Assembly (NCBI GenBank): GCA_016946835.1
Contig: JACVTC010000005.1
Location: forward strand, 710,001 to 752,500
From: Neocallimastix lanati (nom. inval.)
Lineage: Eukaryota > Neocallimastigomycota > Neocallimastigomycetes > Neocallimastigales > Neocallimastigaceae
Direction of reading: 5' to 3'
Length of the DNA stretch: 42,500 nt
Every line of letters starts with the position of its first letter. Within the stretch, counting starts at the first letter, position 1. The notes below the pieces were generated by a model. It had not been told where the DNA came from and did no database searches. It worked only from the letters and a program-made list of their open reading frames with translations. This document shows positions 38,506-42,500 of this stretch, piece by piece. The translations under genes and the position numbers were made by a program.

Positions 38506-39588
38506 TATATATACATAATTATTTATTGTAATTTTTTTTTATTTTTTATTTTTTAAAATATATATATATATATATATATTTTTTTTTTCAAATATAAATT
38601 GTAATTAATATGGGTTAATCCTTACTTTTACATAAACGAATAGAGGAATACCGATCAATATTAAAGAAGTTATCATAATTTTCTCTTTTTGGTAAGAGTC
38701 TGAATAAATCATATCGATTTTCTAAGCAACAAATTGGAAAAGCTCCTTCCCGTAATCTGCCTTTAGCTCTTGAGCCAAAAGCCCATCCATCATCAAATAT
38801 TTTTGTTAATAAAACAACTAATATATATATATATATAAATATATAAATGGATATAAATAAATATAGATAGAGATTGTGATATTTTACAATATATTATTTG
38901 TATAGAAAAAGAAATTTATTAATATTGTTAATGAAGGTTTCATAATATATCAATTTTTGTAAGAAAAAAAAAAAATTAATTTTATATTCTTTTTATTCGT
39001 ATTTATTTATTATTTTTTTTAATATTATATACAATAATAAATATATATATATATATATTTATATATATTTATTCTTATTTTTGTATAAAAAAAAAAAAAT
39101 GGTGATATAATCCTTTTATACATACCATCATCTACTTTTAAACTTAATTCATCAGAATTTTCTATTGAAGGGCCATGATCTCTTATCACTTTAGTACGTA
39201 AAGGAACTTTAAAACATACACAATGACCCTGCTTTATTTTTTCTTTCAAATCATATTCCATTCTTTCACATAAATTCGCTATAAATGCTTTATCAGGATC
39301 ATTTTCAATATCTCTATAATTTTCCAAACTTTTTTCAAATTCTATAATATTATCACCATCAATAATTTGTATATCTTTATCACTGAGCTCTTCACTATCC
39401 TTATTATTACTTTCTACTCCAAAAAGTCCACTCGTATTAATCCCTCTTTTTGTAGAAAATAATGATTCCGAAGGTTTACGTTCTAATTCATATTTATTAG
39501 TTCTATGGTGACAGGCAAGTAATAATAATAATATTACAATAAAAAGTAAACATCCTAAACCTGCGTATATTAAATATTGTGTTTCCAT
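37893..39588 (-). CDS. Single-pass membrane protein with SH3 domain, three exons, 352 aa
   Basis: Exons on the minus strand are 39588-39126, 38817-38626 and 38296-37893, with GT-AG introns of 308 and 329 bp. The N-terminus METQY leads into one hydrophobic helix (about 6-26, LGCLLFIVILLLLLACHH), followed by a charged juxtamembrane region. The SH3 domain spans about 125-187 and is completed by splicing: DELSLKVDD (146-154) joins VVLLTKIFDDGWAFG (155-169), with Trp166, and REGAFPICCLE (177-187). The usual ALYDY segment is replaced by TKVIRDHGPS, as in other fungal SH3 domains of this kind. The tail has a basic patch (LKRSLERRQRSMRD) and an Asn-rich end. Membrane plus cytosolic SH3 resembles fungal Fus1-like adaptors, so a role bringing Pro-rich partners to a membrane is inferred. 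If the second intron were retained, the protein would stop after RLCKSKD. Confidence 0.82.
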
Positions 39589-40400
<812 letters not shown>

Positions 40401-40588
40401 GAAAAATATATTTTTGAATAAAATTAATATTATAAATATATATTTAAGATGTATGATAAAATATAATAAAATATAATAAAATATTTATAATAAAGGTATA
40501 ATTATATGATAAATATATATATTATAATTAGGAAAACATTAAAAAATTAAATTTAATAATTATATATATATATTAACTTTCATTTTAA

Positions 40589-41362
40589 TATTTTGAAAAT
40601 AATTTAAAGAATAAAAATTTATTATTAATTGAATTATTAAAAGAATTGGAATATTTAGAGAGTGGCGCTAAGGAAACCAAAAAAGAAAAAAAAAATACCT
40701 TAGTAACAATTAATAGTTGATTTATTATTAAATCATCATGTTGATATTAACTGTTTATAAATCACAAGCAAAAAAATAGATTATATAAACATGTTATTCA
40801 TGGTAGTAAAAGTATATTGGATAAATTGTATATGCATATTTCTCTTATTCCAGATAAATTAAAGTATAATTTAAAAAAAATAAAAAAAATAAAAAAAAAA
40901 AAAAAATAAAATTAAAATTGAACTTTTAATAAAGTTTATAAAGTGTAGTAATACATACAGATTTTATACAATAATGCAGATGAATTAATAAAAAATAATT
41001 TTTAAAAAAATTTTTTTCAAGAAATAAAAGATTATATCATTCAATTTTCAAAAACAGTTATAAATATCAAACTTCATATTCTAAAATTTTATTAGAAAGA
41101 TTAATATATAATAATCAAATTTTAATTATAAAACAGCCAATGATATATAATTGCTGTTGAAAAATAATATATATATATAAATTATCAGGATTATGTTATC
41201 CTGGTATTTATTAAAATATGTTTAATATCTTATTTAATTATTATTTTCAAGAAAAAGAACAAATTTTTTTTTATTAAGATATTTGAACCTACAAATTTCA
41301 GAGATAGAAAAGGAGAAAATATGGAATTATTATCAATAATAATAGAAAAGATTAAAGGATGA
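40589..41362 (+). pseudogene. Decayed protein-coding region
   Basis: A series of plus-strand open segments reads as ordinary protein but is broken by stops and frameshifts. 40589-40720 gives LLLIELLKELEYLESGAKE, then, in the same frame after three stops, 40751-40906 gives LYKHVIHGSKSILDKLYMHI and SLIPDKLKY. 40911-40988 in the next frame gives LIKFIKCSNTYRFYTIMQ. 40999-41160 in the third gives FFSRNKRLYHSIFKNSYKYQ and SYSKILLERLIYNNQILI. 41168-41362 gives KIFEPTNFRDRKGENMELL and ends SIIIEKIKG. No good start codon or consistent splice sites link them. I do not recognise the family. The breaks lie near A/T runs, as expected for a relic mutating by slippage. Confidence 0.55.
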
Positions 41363-42303
41363 AAACGATTAAAATTTATATATATATATATATAATTTAA
41401 ATTACATGTATTAATTTTTTTTATTAGAGAAATAAATAAATAAAATATAAATATATAGATAATCTAATTACTAATTAACTAAATAATGTGAAATTATTAT
41501 GAAATAGTATAGAATTAAACTTTATATTTTATAATCAAAAAATCATTTAAATTTTTAAAATAATAAATATAAATTATATATAATTGGGAAATAAATTTTA
41601 TATTAACAAAAAAAAAAAAAAAAAAAAAAAAAATTTATTTTTAATTATGATAATCTACAATAAAATAATTGGAGGTGATTCATTTATCATTTATTATTTA
41701 ATATTCAAAAAGTTATAAAAAAAAATTACTTATTCAATAAATAATTAATATTTTTTTTAATAGATTTATTGATTAAAAAAAAGGTAAAAAAAGTTAAAGT
41801 GAAAAAAAAAAATAAATGAAGAAGAAGGAAAAAAATTTATACAATTTTAATTATTTCAATATGAAATACTCTTTTCTTTTTTAACTTTGAATAAAAGAAA
41901 AGAATAAAAAAAAAAAAATAATAATAATAATAATAATAATTTGAATAAAAGAAAAGAATAAAAAAAAAAATAATAATAAATAATAATAAATAATTTGAAT
42001 TAAAATTTATATAGATTCTTTTTTTTTTATATATTTTTTTTTATTTTTACAAAAAATTTGTGTAACATAAAAAAACAACCTTGACATTTTATATTAAAAT
42101 GAATTTAAAAATAAATAAATTGAATGAATGAATACATAATAACATAATAAATAAATAATGAGTAAAAATATAGAAATTTTAAATTTTCCTTTTTTTTTTT
42201 TTTTATTTTATTTTATTTTAATTTATTTTTTTTCTAATATTAACAATTCCATTTTTTTTTCGTTTAACTTTATCTTTTCCTACTCTAAGTTTATATATAA
42301 TTT

Positions 42304-42352
<49 letters not shown>

Positions 42353-42500
42353 ATTAATTATACATAAATAAAATAAAAATAAGATATTTCAAAAATTTTG
42401 GACTAATTTTATTTTATTATTATTAATTTTTTTTTTTTTTTGAGGTATAAATATATTATTATTATTATTACTAATTTTTTTTTTTTTTTTTTTTTTTTTT
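41363..42500. other. AT-rich spacer at window end with a duplicated block
   Basis: A block TTTGAATAAAAGAAAAGAAT followed by an A run and AAT units occurs at about 41885 and again at 41940. A 43-base A run covers 42308-42350 and the window ends in a T run. The ATG-initiated frame at 42158-42367 is mostly Phe, Tyr and a poly-Lys tail from the A run, so it is not called. Confidence 0.6.

Noticed and set aside
42158-42367. 69-codon plus-strand open frame starting MSKNIEIL
   Set aside because: After about ten residues it is Phe/Tyr runs and a poly-Lys tail from a 43-base A run, with no supporting context.

Overview
The window looks like nuclear DNA from an extremely AT-rich fungus, most likely an anaerobic gut fungus (Neocallimastigomycota: Neocallimastix, Piromyces or Anaeromyces type). 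The evidence is spliceosomal introns with GTAA-type donors and TAG/AAG acceptors, visibly more balanced base composition in exons than between genes, homopolymer A/T tracts of up to about 50 bases, Asn/Gln/Lys-rich low-complexity insertions, and a DUF1752 (AreA/Reg1-type GATA-like) domain, a family I know only from fungi. Dictyostelium-like DNA was considered, but the DUF1752 domain argues against it. The phylum assignment is inference.

Layout. 1-15169 has no gene I can support; it is AT-rich spacer with many simple repeats, a few minisatellites and two small GC-richer islands. 15170-17579 (+) is a two-exon gene for a DUF1752-domain regulator. 20139-23690 (-) is an eight-exon gene for a CDK10-type (PISSLRE) protein kinase, convergent with the first gene; the spacer between them holds a long AAT array that turns into a perfect AAT/ATT palindrome. 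23691-30035 is a long gene-poor stretch with a GC-richer island, a decayed coding region (about 26196-27184) and a roughly 1 kb heptanucleotide satellite with an internal higher-order duplication. 30036-32595 (+) is a two-exon NOG2/GNL2 ribosome-assembly GTPase. 34416-35606 (+) is a two-exon gene for a two-pass membrane protein I do not recognise. 37893-39588 (-) is a three-exon gene for a single-pass membrane protein with an SH3 domain. 40589-41362 holds a second decayed coding region, and the window ends in homopolymer spacer.

The five intact genes are ordinary unlinked eukaryotic genes: a kinase, a ribosome biogenesis factor, a probable nutrient regulator and two membrane proteins. They show no sign of acting as a cluster. 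All exon joins were worked out by hand from splice signals, reading phase and family similarity. I see no tRNA, rRNA, CRISPR array or intact transposon, and no convincing undescribed system. The most interesting material is structural: the palindrome, the higher-order satellite, the isolated hairpin island near 11.1 kb, and the two gene relics.
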